Origin: Nostocales cyanobacterium HT-58-2 | GTDB taxonomy: Bacteria > Cyanobacteriota > Cyanobacteriia > Cyanobacteriales > Nostocaceae | DNA length: 64,000 nt | Direction: 5' to 3' | NCBI GenBank assembly: GCA_002163975.1 | Contig: CP019636.1 | Coordinates: 3,979,001-4,043,000 of the forward strand | In this document: positions 24,720-33,388 of the stretch, piece by piece | Layout: each line of letters opens with the position of its first letter | Numbering within the stretch: position 1 is the stretch's first letter | Translations under genes and position numbers: made by a program | Notes under the pieces: model-generated | The model's database searches: none | Told to the model about the DNA's origin: nothing | Seen by the model: the letters and a program-made list of their open reading frames with translations, nothing else

Positions 24720-25480
24720 TAATTTTATAACTAAAAAATCATATTACAAAAGTGACTCAACTGATGTTACCTGATTTTAAATTTGTAAATTTGTATAGAT
24801 ACAAAAAATTCCTACAATAATAAGCAAACAGAATTACTATGGTAATTGACTTTTCTAAAAAGCGGTTGCACAATATAACAACTCCATCTCTTTTAAAATT
24901 TTTATCAAGAGTGTATCAACCAATATCAGTACAAATCGCTAGTATGTGTTCCTAGTCGATGAGATCACAAAAAATGGGGGTGGATGCCTTTAATAGTTAA
25001 CACGAATGTGCAACTATTAACTAAAAAAAATTTAACAACATCGACGGTTAAAATGACCTGGCTAGAGATATAAGTTCGCTAAAAGTGGCATCTTCCACGC
25101 ATCTTAATGAAGGATCGTGTCTCTATAGCTTCAGTAGCATATATCACCAGTTATTCCCGGAATTTGAGTAGCACCAGAACAAGATTGTACACGTTAGGTA
25201 AACTTTACTGACAGCAATTTGTGTAAAACAAAACTAAATTATTACCTTTCAAACACGCTATAACTTTGATACTTTCATTACAAAGCAATGTCACTTTGCC
25301 TCCTTTAACTTAAAAATAGACAGGTGTTGTTTAGTTGCTAAAATGCCCTCTTCATCAAAGTTATGAGCTAGTGTACATAGCTGTTCCATGACTCAAGCCC
25401 ATTCATTACTGACCCATTAAACTTGGGTGTTTGTTAACTTCGCCAATAACATTCCGTTGTTACTTACTCGCCAACACCTT
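24720..25480. other. 760-bp AT-rich intergenic region
   Basis: No gene, RNA or strong repeat seen between the hairpins and the secreted-protein gene. It probably contains that gene's promoter, but no clear -10/-35 stands out. Confidence 0.5.
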
Positions 25481-26221
25481 ATGAATATCATTGTTCGTTT
25501 GCTTGGTGTATGCGCTTTTTCAGTGTCTGCATATGCTACAATGTCTTGCCTTGCAATAGCGCAACAGACTCCAACGACTCCCTTGCCAGGAACCACGCAG
25601 CAGACTCCAACTGTTCCCCCACCAGGAACTACGCAACAGACTCCAACTGTTCCCCCACCAGGAACTACGCAACAGACTCCAACTGCTCCCCAGGCGGGAA
25701 CCACCCAGAAAATTTGCTCTTTTGATACAGTAGAGAATGTGTTACCACCGACAGGTGAGCAAAGCCCTTCTCCGCTATCCTACCTGGCAGAGCAAGGTTT
25801 TACGCAGACAGCAAACGGTACCTGGGCTTGTTACGTCAGAGATAACCAAAAACCGGGGCTTTATTACACCCTTTTTAAAGTTCAACAAGTCAATGGAAAG
25901 CTCATAGCCAGTTCTTTCTTGAATAATGGCAGCCTGATTGAAGGGCAAGATGCGCGCAGCTTGGATTTGTTCATGATGCTGATTGCGAATCATACAAAGA
26001 CAAATCAGGGAAACCGGGAGAGTATACGCAGGTATTTGGAATCATTCTTTACTTTAGTTCAGAAAGGAAAAGTTCCACTCTCTGCTCGTGGGTATCTCTT
26101 CGACCAGCCCAGCAAAAGTTTCATACTATACAACAATGTCGCCGGAGGAGAACTCAAAGGTACAGCAATCACAATTAACATCAACTCGCCTCAGAATTTA
26201 GGTTCCTCGCCACTGACTTAA
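25481..26221 (+). CDS. Secreted hypothetical protein with Pro/Thr repeat linker, paralogue of the gene at 17556
   Basis: A 246-residue exported protein. The signal peptide MNIIVRLLGVCAFSVSAYAT... ends near AIAQQ. It is followed by four 12-residue repeats of the form QQTPTVPPPGTT, then the same domain as the protein at 17556: KICSFDTVENVLPP, SPLSYLAEQGFTQ, CYVRDNQ, YYTLFKVQQVNGK, SLDLFMMLIANHT, RGYLFDQPSKSF and GTAITININ. The Pro-rich linker is longer here than in the paralogue and could span the cell wall or glycan layer. ATG 25481 fits the signal peptide; a GTG at 25427 would add 18 residues. Function unknown. Confidence 0.78.
   Translation: MNIIVRLLGVCAFSVSAYATMSCLAIAQQTPTTPLPGTTQQTPTVPPPGTTQQTPTVPPPGTTQQTPTAPQAGTTQKICSFDTVENVLPPTGEQSPSPLSYLAEQGFTQTANGTWACYVRDNQKPGLYYTLFKVQQVNGKLIASSFLNNGSLIEGQDARSLDLFMMLIANHTKTNQGNRESIRRYLESFFTLVQKGKVPLSARGYLFDQPSKSFILYNNVAGGELKGTAITININSPQNLGSSPLT
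25562..25705 (+). repeat. Four tandem 36-bp coding repeats
   Basis: Four 36-bp units starting at 25562, 25598, 25634 and 25670 encode the Pro/Thr-rich linker. The second and third are almost identical, which suggests recent slippage or duplication. Confidence 0.9.
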
Positions 26222-26370
26222 GTTGAATATTGTAGCGGTAGAGTGTGTGGGGGTGTAAAAAATTCAACATTATACTCCTATGCCCCCAAACACTTTTTTG
26301 CCATAGGTACACAAAGATATAAACTATGGGGATTACCTGTTCCCTTGTTCCCTGTTCCCTCTTAATTGAT

Positions 26371-27504
26371 TTATTCGCGGGGTTGTGGAACCCACAGTCG
26401 GGAGGCTTGAGACTGAGTCACCACTTCACGCCATAGACGCTCATAACGATTTACCATGTGTTCTACAGTAAAGTTACTTCTTGCTATCTCTTGACCGCGT
26501 TGACCAAGACGGACACGTAGTGCTGAGTCATCACGTAAGCGACGCAGTGCAGTAGTCAGTCCTTCTACATCATCTTTATTGACCAGTAACCCAGTTTCGC
26601 CATCAGTCACGGCTTCTGGAATGCTACCCACACAAGTCGCAACCACAGGACGCGCAGCAAGCATCGCTTCAATGATCGCCAATGGAAACCCCTCTGAACG
26701 CGAAGGCATAGCAAAGATGTCGAATTGCGGTAGGTAGGCGCGGGGGTTATCCACCCATCCTGGGAGTTCAAGCCGATCGCTCACTCCCAACTCGGCTGCT
26801 AGCTTCTCCAGCGCCATGCGATGTCCACCTTCACCGAGAATGACCACTTGCACTCCATTAAGTTGGGCGATCGCCCGCAGTAAGATATCATGACCCTTCA
26901 TGGGATCTAATCTACCTACGCTACCAATCATTATCTGTCCATTAGTCTTCCTCGTAAGCAGAGGTTTGAAATTCTGCACAGATGAGGTGTTGTTCTCAAA
27001 TTCTGTAATATCCGGTATATAGTTAGGTATAGAAATAACTGTACCCCTACCCAGAGCGTAGAAGTCCTCCATCCGTCTTGCACTGACCTCCCCAACGGTA
27101 ACATGAGCATCGACTCGCAACGACAACGCCCTTGTACGCCACAGTTTTACAGCGTCTGTGGTGCGGAGTGGTAACTGGTCAACCCGCACGACACGCGCAT
27201 TAGGTAACGTTAGCGCTGCGAAAAGACCCGTTGCACACTCCCAAGGCGTACAGATATTGATATGTACCACGTCAGGATTTAAGCGATGCAAGGCTTGAAG
27301 GTGTGCCGTTAGTGAGTGAATTCCTTTAGCTGGTAACACCACACGCGATGCTTGCGGTCTATGCTGTGCAATTGTATCAACTACCAAAGGGCAAGTTCCG
27401 ACTATAGTCATATCTATATCTTTAGACACATGAGTGACTAAATGTTGGAGGCTCACTTCTGCACCTCCAATACCAGCAGAGTCAGTGTAGGCAACTACGC
27501 GCAT
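26371..27504 (-). CDS. Glycosyltransferase family 4 protein
   Basis: A 377-residue GT-B glycosyltransferase. The N-terminal DSAGIGGAEVSLQHL is the acceptor-side glycine loop. IGSVGRLDPMKGHDILLRA opens the nucleotide-sugar domain, GWVDNPRAYLPQFDIFAMPSRSEGFPLAIIEAMLAARPVV holds the EX7E motif, and GETGLLV follows. No membrane segment is seen, so it acts at the cytoplasmic face on lipid- or polymer-linked glycans. The sugar specificity cannot be read. It stands alone, without other polysaccharide genes nearby. Confidence 0.92.
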   Translation of the reverse strand: MRVVAYTDSAGIGGAEVSLQHLVTHVSKDIDMTIVGTCPLVVDTIAQHRPQASRVVLPAKGIHSLTAHLQALHRLNPDVVHINICTPWECATGLFAALTLPNARVVRVDQLPLRTTDAVKLWRTRALSLRVDAHVTVGEVSARRMEDFYALGRGTVISIPNYIPDITEFENNTSSVQNFKPLLTRKTNGQIMIGSVGRLDPMKGHDILLRAIAQLNGVQVVILGEGGHRMALEKLAAELGVSDRLELPGWVDNPRAYLPQFDIFAMPSRSEGFPLAIIEAMLAARPVVATCVGSIPEAVTDGETGLLVNKDDVEGLTTALRRLRDDSALRVRLGQRGQEIARSNFTVEHMVNRYERLWREVVTQSQASRLWVPQPRE

Positions 27505-27621
27505 TATCGAGTGTAGATAATATGAAATATTTTAAATAAATCTACCGTAAGGGTATGTGGACTCAAAAGCCATCACCAGTAAACTCTTGTTGCAACCTGT
27601 AATAATAACAATTGTTTTTTT

Positions 27622-28920
27622 ATGGTAGATGTCTATATTATTAACCTATTTATTATTGGTTTATTACTGGTAATTGTCACCTTATTATCTGGTTGGATTT
27701 CCCGTTTACCTCTTTCTTTTGCCATCATCTACCTTCTGGTTGGTATTTTATTAGGTCCATATGGCTTTGGGTTGATTCAATTACGCCGCACTGGAGTTTT
27801 CAATGCCGAATTATTACAAAGACTCACAGAATTTGTAGTGATTATATCTGTGTATAGCTGCGGCTTAAAAATCGTGCGTCCGTTACAATTACGAGTTTGG
27901 GATATCACGGCGCGACTCATTGTTTTTTTGATGCCCATTTCAATTTTTGTACTAGCGATTGTGGGCAAATTCTTTTTAGGTATGAATTGGGGAGAAGCTA
28001 TTTTATTGGGAGCTATTCTTGCACCAACTGATCCAGTGTTAGCCTCAGAAGTCCAACTCACTGATACAAAAGACCAAGATGAGTTACGCTTTGGTTTAAC
28101 ATCAGAAGGCGGTCTAAATGATGCCCTGGCTTTTCCTTTTGTTTATTTTGGTATTTATGCGTTAAAAGATGACAACTGGAACAACTGGTTTAAACAATGG
28201 GTTGCAATTGATTTAATTTGGGCGATCGCAGCAGGTATCGGTATGGGGATTGTCGTTACCAAAGCTATCGTTTGGATTGATAAAAAAATTCAAAAACGAC
28301 GTCCAGTCGATGAATTAATGGAAGATTTTCTTGCCATTGGTACAATTTTACTCACTTATTCTTTAACAGAAATTATCAATGGCTATGGATTTCTTGCCGT
28401 ATTTGTTGCAGGCTTAATTGTTCAGCGTAGTTATAGAAACTCAGAAAAAACGCTGGCACAATTAGAATTCATAGAGAGATTAGAAAAGCTACTAGAAATC
28501 GGAACAATTTTACTCCTGGGGTCAATTTTATTATTTCAACCAATGCTAAATTATGCTACTCAATCTTTGCTAGTTATAGTATTGTTGTTCTTAGTTATTC
28601 GACCTATAGGTGCGTGGATAAGTACAATTGGTAAACGTCTACAAAAACCCCAACGCCGAAGTTTGCATTCAGGAACTCGCTTGTTGTTTGGCTGGTTTGG
28701 GATTCGTGGTGTTGGCTCTTTGTATTATCTTGCCTATGCCTTGGGAAAAGGTTTAAAAGGCGAAATTGGAGAACAAATTAGCTGGATAACTTACACGACT
28801 ATTGTTGTTTCTGTGATTGTGCATGGAATGAGTGCAACTCCATTGATGAATTGGTATGAGAAAAACCTTTCCTTCCACACAAATGCCTCTCCTCCAGCTA
28901 CAATTGATGAATTTGAATGA
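27622..28920 (+). CDS. Cation:proton antiporter (CPA1/NhaP-like)
   Basis: A 432-residue membrane protein with 11-12 hydrophobic segments, a Na+(K+)/H+ exchanger of the CPA1 type. The ion-binding motif is GAILAPTDPVLASEVQ, followed by ELRFGLTSEGGLNDALAFPFVY, where the Asn-Asp pair is the transport site. Late segments contain FGWFGIRGVGSLYYLAYAL, typical of NhaP/Nhe families. It lacks the long C-terminal regulatory tail of larger members. It probably extrudes sodium or balances pH in the plasma membrane. The start at ATG 27622 is clear. Confidence 0.92.
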   Translation: MVDVYIINLFIIGLLLVIVTLLSGWISRLPLSFAIIYLLVGILLGPYGFGLIQLRRTGVFNAELLQRLTEFVVIISVYSCGLKIVRPLQLRVWDITARLIVFLMPISIFVLAIVGKFFLGMNWGEAILLGAILAPTDPVLASEVQLTDTKDQDELRFGLTSEGGLNDALAFPFVYFGIYALKDDNWNNWFKQWVAIDLIWAIAAGIGMGIVVTKAIVWIDKKIQKRRPVDELMEDFLAIGTILLTYSLTEIINGYGFLAVFVAGLIVQRSYRNSEKTLAQLEFIERLEKLLEIGTILLLGSILLFQPMLNYATQSLLVIVLLFLVIRPIGAWISTIGKRLQKPQRRSLHSGTRLLFGWFGIRGVGSLYYLAYALGKGLKGEIGEQISWITYTTIVVSVIVHGMSATPLMNWYEKNLSFHTNASPPATIDEFE

Positions 28921-28982
28921 AGCAGAGGGCATGAAAAGGAAGAGGAAGTTATCTTCCTCATTCCCCTTACTTTCACCTACTT

Positions 28983-29369
28983 TTACTTCCCTGTGAGTTT
29001 CTCAACTAGTTCTTCAGCTTTCTCAATAAAATTTGGCTGGGGATTTTCTTGCTTGTAAGCTTTTCCATTCCGTGCGTAAGTTTTTTCTATGCTTCCCAGG
29101 CTTGCAGAATCCTTAATTGCTTGCTCGTAAGCCTTTTGTCGGTCTTCTTCGCGTAAACCAGCAGCTCTATTATATTCGTAAGCACGGTCAATCTTTTCTT
29201 CCGGTGTGAGTTTCTCAGCTGCAAATGCGGGGTTTTCTGTTGTCACTGCTACTGCGTAGCTAGGATGAACAAAAAAAAATAAACCTGACAAGCTGATTAA
29301 AAGCATCAACCCCATAACAATAATACTTTGGCGTACCGCTTTATTGAGAATAGCTAGAACGAGTTGCAT
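28983..29369 (-). CDS. Hypothetical exported protein, charged helical
   Basis: A 128-residue protein of unknown function. A hydrophobic signal segment (IIVMGLMLLISLSGLFFFVHPSYAVA) is followed by a short, highly charged, probably helical domain: KLTPEEKIDRAYEYNRAAGLREEDRQKAYEQAIKD, ending EKAEELVEKLTGK. I chose ATG 29369, which has a strong ribosome site (GGAGGG); an upstream extension to 29438 lacks one. Short exported proteins like this are common in cyanobacteria, often stress-induced. It is convergent with the antiporter gene. Confidence 0.7.
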   Translation of the reverse strand: MQLVLAILNKAVRQSIIVMGLMLLISLSGLFFFVHPSYAVAVTTENPAFAAEKLTPEEKIDRAYEYNRAAGLREEDRQKAYEQAIKDSASLGSIEKTYARNGKAYKQENPQPNFIEKAEELVEKLTGK

Positions 29370-29665
29370 AGCAATACCCTCCTTGTGGTGTGTTCTCAGC
29401 TTGAGTCTGGCGGGAATAAAAAGAACTACCTGTAACAACCGTAAGACTCACAGGCATACTACGTGTTTAGGTATAACTTTGCCTTCTGCCAGAGGATATA
29501 TTAATAATATTTCAAAATGCAAACTATACTTGACAGGCACGCTGCGCGCAGCATACAACTCCTCCGCAGGAGGCACTAAAAAATTTAAATTTGAGAGATA
29601 ACAATAGGAAACTAAAGATTTAAACGTAAATACACGATTTCTATATATTCTCATCCAGATTTTTC

Positions 29666-30763
29666 TCACTTTGTCAACCAATTGTGACTTATCTTCATGC
29701 CTCGGCTTTGCATTGTTTGCTCAAATAAGTCACTGGGCAGTGCTTCTTCAACAGGTGACACACCGGGTTTTTTCAGCTTGCCATCTAGTAACAATTGAGC
29801 AATACTACCTGTACCACAACCAGAAGCCTGTGAAGTATTCTCATGCACTAAAGTAGAGCAAAAGACTGCTTCTTTATTATCTTTGTAACCCGTAATTTCT
29901 GAACGAACTGCGACTCCAATACCACTGTAACGATTGGTAACATCGGTCATAAAATGACTGACATGAGCCAAAAATTCAATAGCACCTTTCTGCTGTATAA
30001 GTTGCTTAGGAAAAATGTGAGCAGCTATCCAAGTCAGGTGATTGTAAAAATCGGGAACTGAACCAAATTTGGTAATCACTGTTTTCACTGAGGGAAAAGC
30101 ATGAGGCAGTGTAAAGGTTTCTGGCATATCAAACCAGTAAACTCCACTACGACCATATGGGCGTGGAAAGTCAATATTTTCGCGCTGGCTGTAAGGCTTG
30201 ACTGTCTGCCATTGACCATCTATCCAAGCATCAAAAGGTTGTTGCAACCCTAAAAATGTTGTCCGCATAACAGTGACACCAGCCCCACCAGAGCCAGATA
30301 CCAAATAACTTAGATGAATCTTTTCTGGTTTGTCAAATTGCTCAATACCCTGACGTACCATACTGTTAGAAATGCCAGGGAAAATGCCAGTGTTAATTAT
30401 TGCTGTCACACCCGCAGATACAGCTGCATCATTGTAACTCAGAGCTTTACTAGTATAAGAACGATGGTCACTGACATCTACGTAGTTGACACCATATTCA
30501 ATACAGATTCTCAGAACATTGGTGTCTCGATAGTGAAAAGGACCAGCACAGTGAACCACCAAGTCACAAGAGGCGATCGCCTGCCTCAGTTTCTCCACAT
30601 CTGCCAAGTCCAACACCAAAAATTGCACTCGTGGATCACCTGTTCCATAATTTGGGGTGCGTCCAGTAATTGTAATTTCTGCTTGTGTATGGGTGAGAAG
30701 GTCTTGAGCAACACTACTACCGATCCGCCCACGCCCTCCAAGAATTAAAACCCGCTCAGTCAT
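29666..30763 (-). CDS. Saccharopine dehydrogenase NADP-binding domain protein
   Basis: A 365-residue oxidoreductase with an N-terminal Rossmann fold: VLILGGRGRIGSSVAQDL has the GxGGxG-like dinucleotide loop, then ITGRTPNYG and CDLVVHCAGPFHYRDTNVL as in the saccharopine-dehydrogenase family. GVNYVDVSDHRSY and AIINTGIFPGISN are further family blocks. Membership does not imply lysine metabolism; related proteins act as NAD(P)-dependent reductases of lipids or as enoyl reductases. No neighbour helps to assign a substrate. Start ATG 30763 is well placed. Confidence 0.85.
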   Translation of the reverse strand: MTERVLILGGRGRIGSSVAQDLLTHTQAEITITGRTPNYGTGDPRVQFLVLDLADVEKLRQAIASCDLVVHCAGPFHYRDTNVLRICIEYGVNYVDVSDHRSYTSKALSYNDAAVSAGVTAIINTGIFPGISNSMVRQGIEQFDKPEKIHLSYLVSGSGGAGVTVMRTTFLGLQQPFDAWIDGQWQTVKPYSQRENIDFPRPYGRSGVYWFDMPETFTLPHAFPSVKTVITKFGSVPDFYNHLTWIAAHIFPKQLIQQKGAIEFLAHVSHFMTDVTNRYSGIGVAVRSEITGYKDNKEAVFCSTLVHENTSQASGCGTGSIAQLLLDGKLKKPGVSPVEEALPSDLFEQTMQSRGMKISHNWLTK

Positions 30764-30962
30764 CTCTCCAGTATTGACAACAGCAGTCTTATTACATCAA
30801 CTTTCGGTTGTGCTTGTCATCAGTAACAAGGATGACATGACTTGCTCACAAAGGAAGATGTTTCATAAGCATTAAGCTTGTAGTGAGTGCTTAAGCGCTT
30901 ATTATAAAGCCATCATTTACAAACTCATTATTCACCACTAAAAACCGATGCAATGGTAGATT

Positions 30963-31115
30963 TTATAGAATCCCGGCATCTTTTAATGTCTGTGTCAATG
31001 GTTCCTGAGTCTGTAAAAAGGTTCTGGCACAATAGCGTCCTGGTAAACTAGAAATAGAACCACCTGGATGAGTTCCCGCACCTGTAAGATATAAATTCTC
31101 AATTGGAGTTTTATC
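30963..31115 (-). pseudogene. C-terminal fragment of a CrtO/phytoene-dehydrogenase-like oxidoreductase
   Basis: The frame reads DKTPIENLYLTGAGTHPGGS, then ISSLPGRYCARTFLQ to a stop at 30963. This is the FAD-binding C-terminus of carotenoid ketolase/phytoene-desaturase-like proteins. The upstream sequence (31116 onward) is unrelated repeat DNA (CAGCCCTTCGGGCAAGG and beyond), so the first 450 or so residues are missing. Confidence 0.8.
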
Positions 31116-31210
31116 AGCCCTTCGGGCAAGGCAGAAGGCAGATGGCACAGGGCAGAAGGAAAGAAAAGTTTTAAAGTAAGCCTTTTTGCCGTTACGGGGT
31201 TCCTTCTGGG

Positions 31211-31287
31211 AAAATGAGCCAGGCTTTGTTTGTTGATTTGTTCATCGTGGTCGTTAGTCGGTGGGGTTATTAAGCCTGGCTCATTTT
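31211..31287. repeat. 16-bp perfect inverted repeats 45 bases apart
   Basis: AAAATGAGCCAGGCTT (31211-31226) and AAGCCTGGCTCATTTT (31272-31287) flank a 45-base centre, with a T-run on the right. It may be the terminal repeats of a tiny non-autonomous element or an extended terminator for plus-strand transcripts. Confidence 0.75.
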
Positions 31288-31598
31288 TTTGTCCCAAATG
31301 CGACGCCCAAAATGGGTTTAAGACCCCCACTAAATCGAAGATTTAGTGGCCTACAATCCATATCAGCTGCTGTTTTGCGACTATGGAAAATTTGCCATAG
31401 GGCATTGTCATCTAGTTTGTCCAATGCCGCAAGTTGAGTCTGAAACTCTTCTGGCACATCATCCCATGATGGAGGGCTACCTACTTGCAAAGCATGGAGA
31501 ATGATTTCTTCCAACGGGCGTTGTGTAGCACGGGCGGTATTTACCAAGCGCTGATAGAGGATTTCTGGAATTTGAAGAGTAACAGTTTCAACTGGCAT
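31281..31598 (-). CDS. Ribbon-helix-helix-like hypothetical protein, C-terminus probably replaced
   Basis: A 105-residue frame. The first 75 or so residues read as a native cyanobacterial protein (VTLQIPEILYQRLVNTARATQRPLEEIILHAL, then WDDVPEEFQTQLAALDKLDDNALWQI), with an N-terminal strand-helix like antitoxins of the RHH type. After SRKTAADM the frame enters a palindrome (31327-31349, arms CCACTAAATC) and then the inverted repeat, giving an unrelated tail. It is likely an antitoxin or DNA-binding gene truncated by a repeat insertion. No toxin partner is adjacent. Confidence 0.6.
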   Translation of the reverse strand: MPVETVTLQIPEILYQRLVNTARATQRPLEEIILHALQVGSPPSWDDVPEEFQTQLAALDKLDDNALWQIFHSRKTAADMDCRPLNLRFSGGLKPILGVAFGTKK

Positions 31599-31663
31599 GA
31601 TCGGTTTTTAACTTAAATTGAATCTAAATAGATAGTGATTTTACTTCTAGTTCAGCTTTGTGT

Positions 31664-31800
31664 TTAGTTTTTTACTGTTGTATTACAGTAGGGATGAGTT
31701 AACTGTGCATTTTCAAGACTGCCTAATCCACCATCTTTCTTTCTGATAATGTGATCTATTGAAATGGAGTTTCTATGCAAGTAGCCTCCTCTTGAAAATC
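31664..31800 (-). pseudogene. C-terminal fragment of an HNH endonuclease-type gene
   Basis: On the minus strand a frame reads GGYLHRNSISIDHIIRKKDG, then GLGSLENAQLTHPYCNTTVKN and stop at 31664. This is the DH...N...H/C pattern of the HNH nuclease fold as found at the C-terminus of DUF262/HNH proteins. Only about 45 codons are left, without a start. It is one of four gene remnants within 1.7 kb. Confidence 0.7.
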
Positions 31801-31986
31801 AAACCATAGATAAACACTGATTTACACAGATATGATATCTATGTAAATCTCGTGTCCATCAGCAGTTTCAGATAAAAAATCTACTTTTGCAAGAGTTCTA
31901 TCCTCAGAGAGGAGAAAACGCTTCATTAATCTTGAGCTTAAGTTACTGCTGATGCAGCATACCGTACACCCTTTGTAAATGAGAAA

Positions 31987-32220
31987 TTACCTAGGATAAA
32001 TGTGGGATCTAGGTGCTATCCCAGGATTGATAATTGCTGCCAATTCTTCTTCAGATAATTTGCTGATCTCAGTCTCCAGTTCTTCGACTGTGAAGTCATA
32101 GCCACGCTCCTTAGCAATCTTGATGAAAGCTTCTGGATGAGTTGCAGCTTTGAGTCTTTGCTGTAATACCTGATCTTGTTTGACGGCTTTAAAAAGTTGG
32201 GCTGCATGGTTCTGTGTCAT
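31987..32220 (-). CDS. Nif11 domain / Nif11-like leader peptide
   Basis: A 77-residue protein matching the Nif11 domain: AAQLFKAVKQDQVLQQRLKAATHPEAFIKIAKERGYDFTVEELETEISKLSEEELAAI. Such domains act as leader peptides of ribosomal natural-product precursors, or stand alone with unknown roles in nitrogen-fixing cyanobacteria. Here the leader is followed by only NPGIAPRSHIYPR, without the Gly-Gly cleavage site or a Cys/Ser/Thr-rich core, and no modification enzyme is near. A stand-alone Nif11 protein is therefore more likely. ATG 32220 is clean, with GAGAGGG upstream. Confidence 0.82.
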   Translation of the reverse strand: MTQNHAAQLFKAVKQDQVLQQRLKAATHPEAFIKIAKERGYDFTVEELETEISKLSEEELAAIINPGIAPRSHIYPR

Positions 32221-32433
32221 AAACAGTCCCTCTCCTATTTAAAATATCGGATTTGAAAGCGTAGTAATTTAACTCCTGTAGTTTAGTCAAATGTAGTAAA
32301 GGAGCTATTAACTAAGGTTATACACTCCGATATTGAACCAAAGAGAAAAATGTATTATTGATTTTGAAAAAGAAATATAAGTTCACGCTCGTGGGAGATA
32401 GCGTGTGAAAGCACAAATAATGCCTATACGTTT

Positions 32434-32600
32434 CCAGACAAAATACGACCGCAATTTTGATTAGCAGGAACTGCTTCCATCATCTTTTTGGGGAAATCTA
32501 ACTTTAGATTTCCCATCAATTCAATAAAGCTATTGCGTTCACAAAGTGGGCACTCTGTGCCATCGCGTCCAGCAAACCTCGGATTTCAACGTTTTTCTTC
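32434..32600 (-). pseudogene. Duplicated 3' end of the ETHE1-like hydrolase gene
   Basis: These 167 bases match 37813-37979, the 3' end of the metallo-hydrolase gene, at all but about eight positions. The match begins at the codons just before the stop and breaks off abruptly after TTTTTCTTC. The copy lacks the first two thirds of the gene and ends with a different last few codons. It is in the same orientation as its source, 5.4 kb away. Confidence 0.9.
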
Positions 32601-32709
32601 TATTCACTATGACTCGCCAGGAGGGAGCATACGACGATACCCTGATACTGAGAGTGGTTGGTCAGTTATTTCTGCCAGACTGCACTAGTGAAGTAGGGAA
32701 AAGACAACA

Positions 32710-33387
32710 GTGAAAATTCTTTTAGTCGAAGATGATGAGCGGATTGCCCAAGCACTAGCAGAAGCGTTAATAGACCAAAATTATGTGGTTGATACCGCTG
32801 ATGATGGTCGACTCGGGTGGGAGTTTGTCAAAGCTTTTGTTTATGATCTCATTATACTGGATGTTATGTTACCCCACTTAGATGGAATCAGCCTTTGCCA
32901 GCAGTTACGTAAAAAAGGTTATTTCATGCCGATTCTAATGCTGACAGCTAAAGACACCAGTACTGATAAAGTGATGGGGCTAGATGCAGGCGCAGATGAT
33001 TACATAGTTAAACCCTTTGACTTACAAGAGTTAATGGCTCGTATCCGTGCTTTGTTGCGACGTGGGACTTCTATTATACCTCCTGTTTTGGAGTGGGAAA
33101 ACTTGCGTTTAGATACCAGCACACTTGAGGTGACATATCAAGACAAGCCGCTACATCTGACTCCCAAAGAACATCAAATCTTAGAGTTATTTCTACGTAA
33201 TACTCATCGAGTGTTTAATCGTAGTGAAATTCTTAAACACCTTTGGTCTTTTGAAGAACCACCAGGAGAAGAAACAGTGAAAGTTCACATTAGGAGTTTA
33301 CGAAAAAAATTACAATCTGTTGGTGCGTCTGCTGATTTTATTGAGACAATCTACGGTTTAGGTTATCGCCTCAAGCAATCTTTTTAA
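32710..33387 (+). CDS. OmpR-family response regulator (RppA-like)
   Basis: A 225-residue two-domain regulator. The receiver has the acidic pocket EDD (8-10), the phosphoacceptor Asp in YDLIILDVMLPHLDG and the Lys in VKPFDLQELMARIR. The C-terminal winged helix shows LHLTPKEHQILELFLRNTHRVFNRSEIL and VKVHIRSLRKKL...IETIYGLGYRL. The start is GTG 32710. The kinase gene follows after one base, so they form an operon. It resembles the cyanobacterial RppA/NrsR type that respond to redox or metals, but the signal here is unknown. Confidence 0.92.
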   Translation: MKILLVEDDERIAQALAEALIDQNYVVDTADDGRLGWEFVKAFVYDLIILDVMLPHLDGISLCQQLRKKGYFMPILMLTAKDTSTDKVMGLDAGADDYIVKPFDLQELMARIRALLRRGTSIIPPVLEWENLRLDTSTLEVTYQDKPLHLTPKEHQILELFLRNTHRVFNRSEILKHLWSFEEPPGEETVKVHIRSLRKKLQSVGASADFIETIYGLGYRLKQSF

Positions 33388-33388
33388 T

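Noticed and set aside
25562..25705. CRISPR array suggested by regular 36-bp spacing
   Set aside because: The units are contiguous and encode a Pro/Thr-rich linker in frame; there are no spacers.
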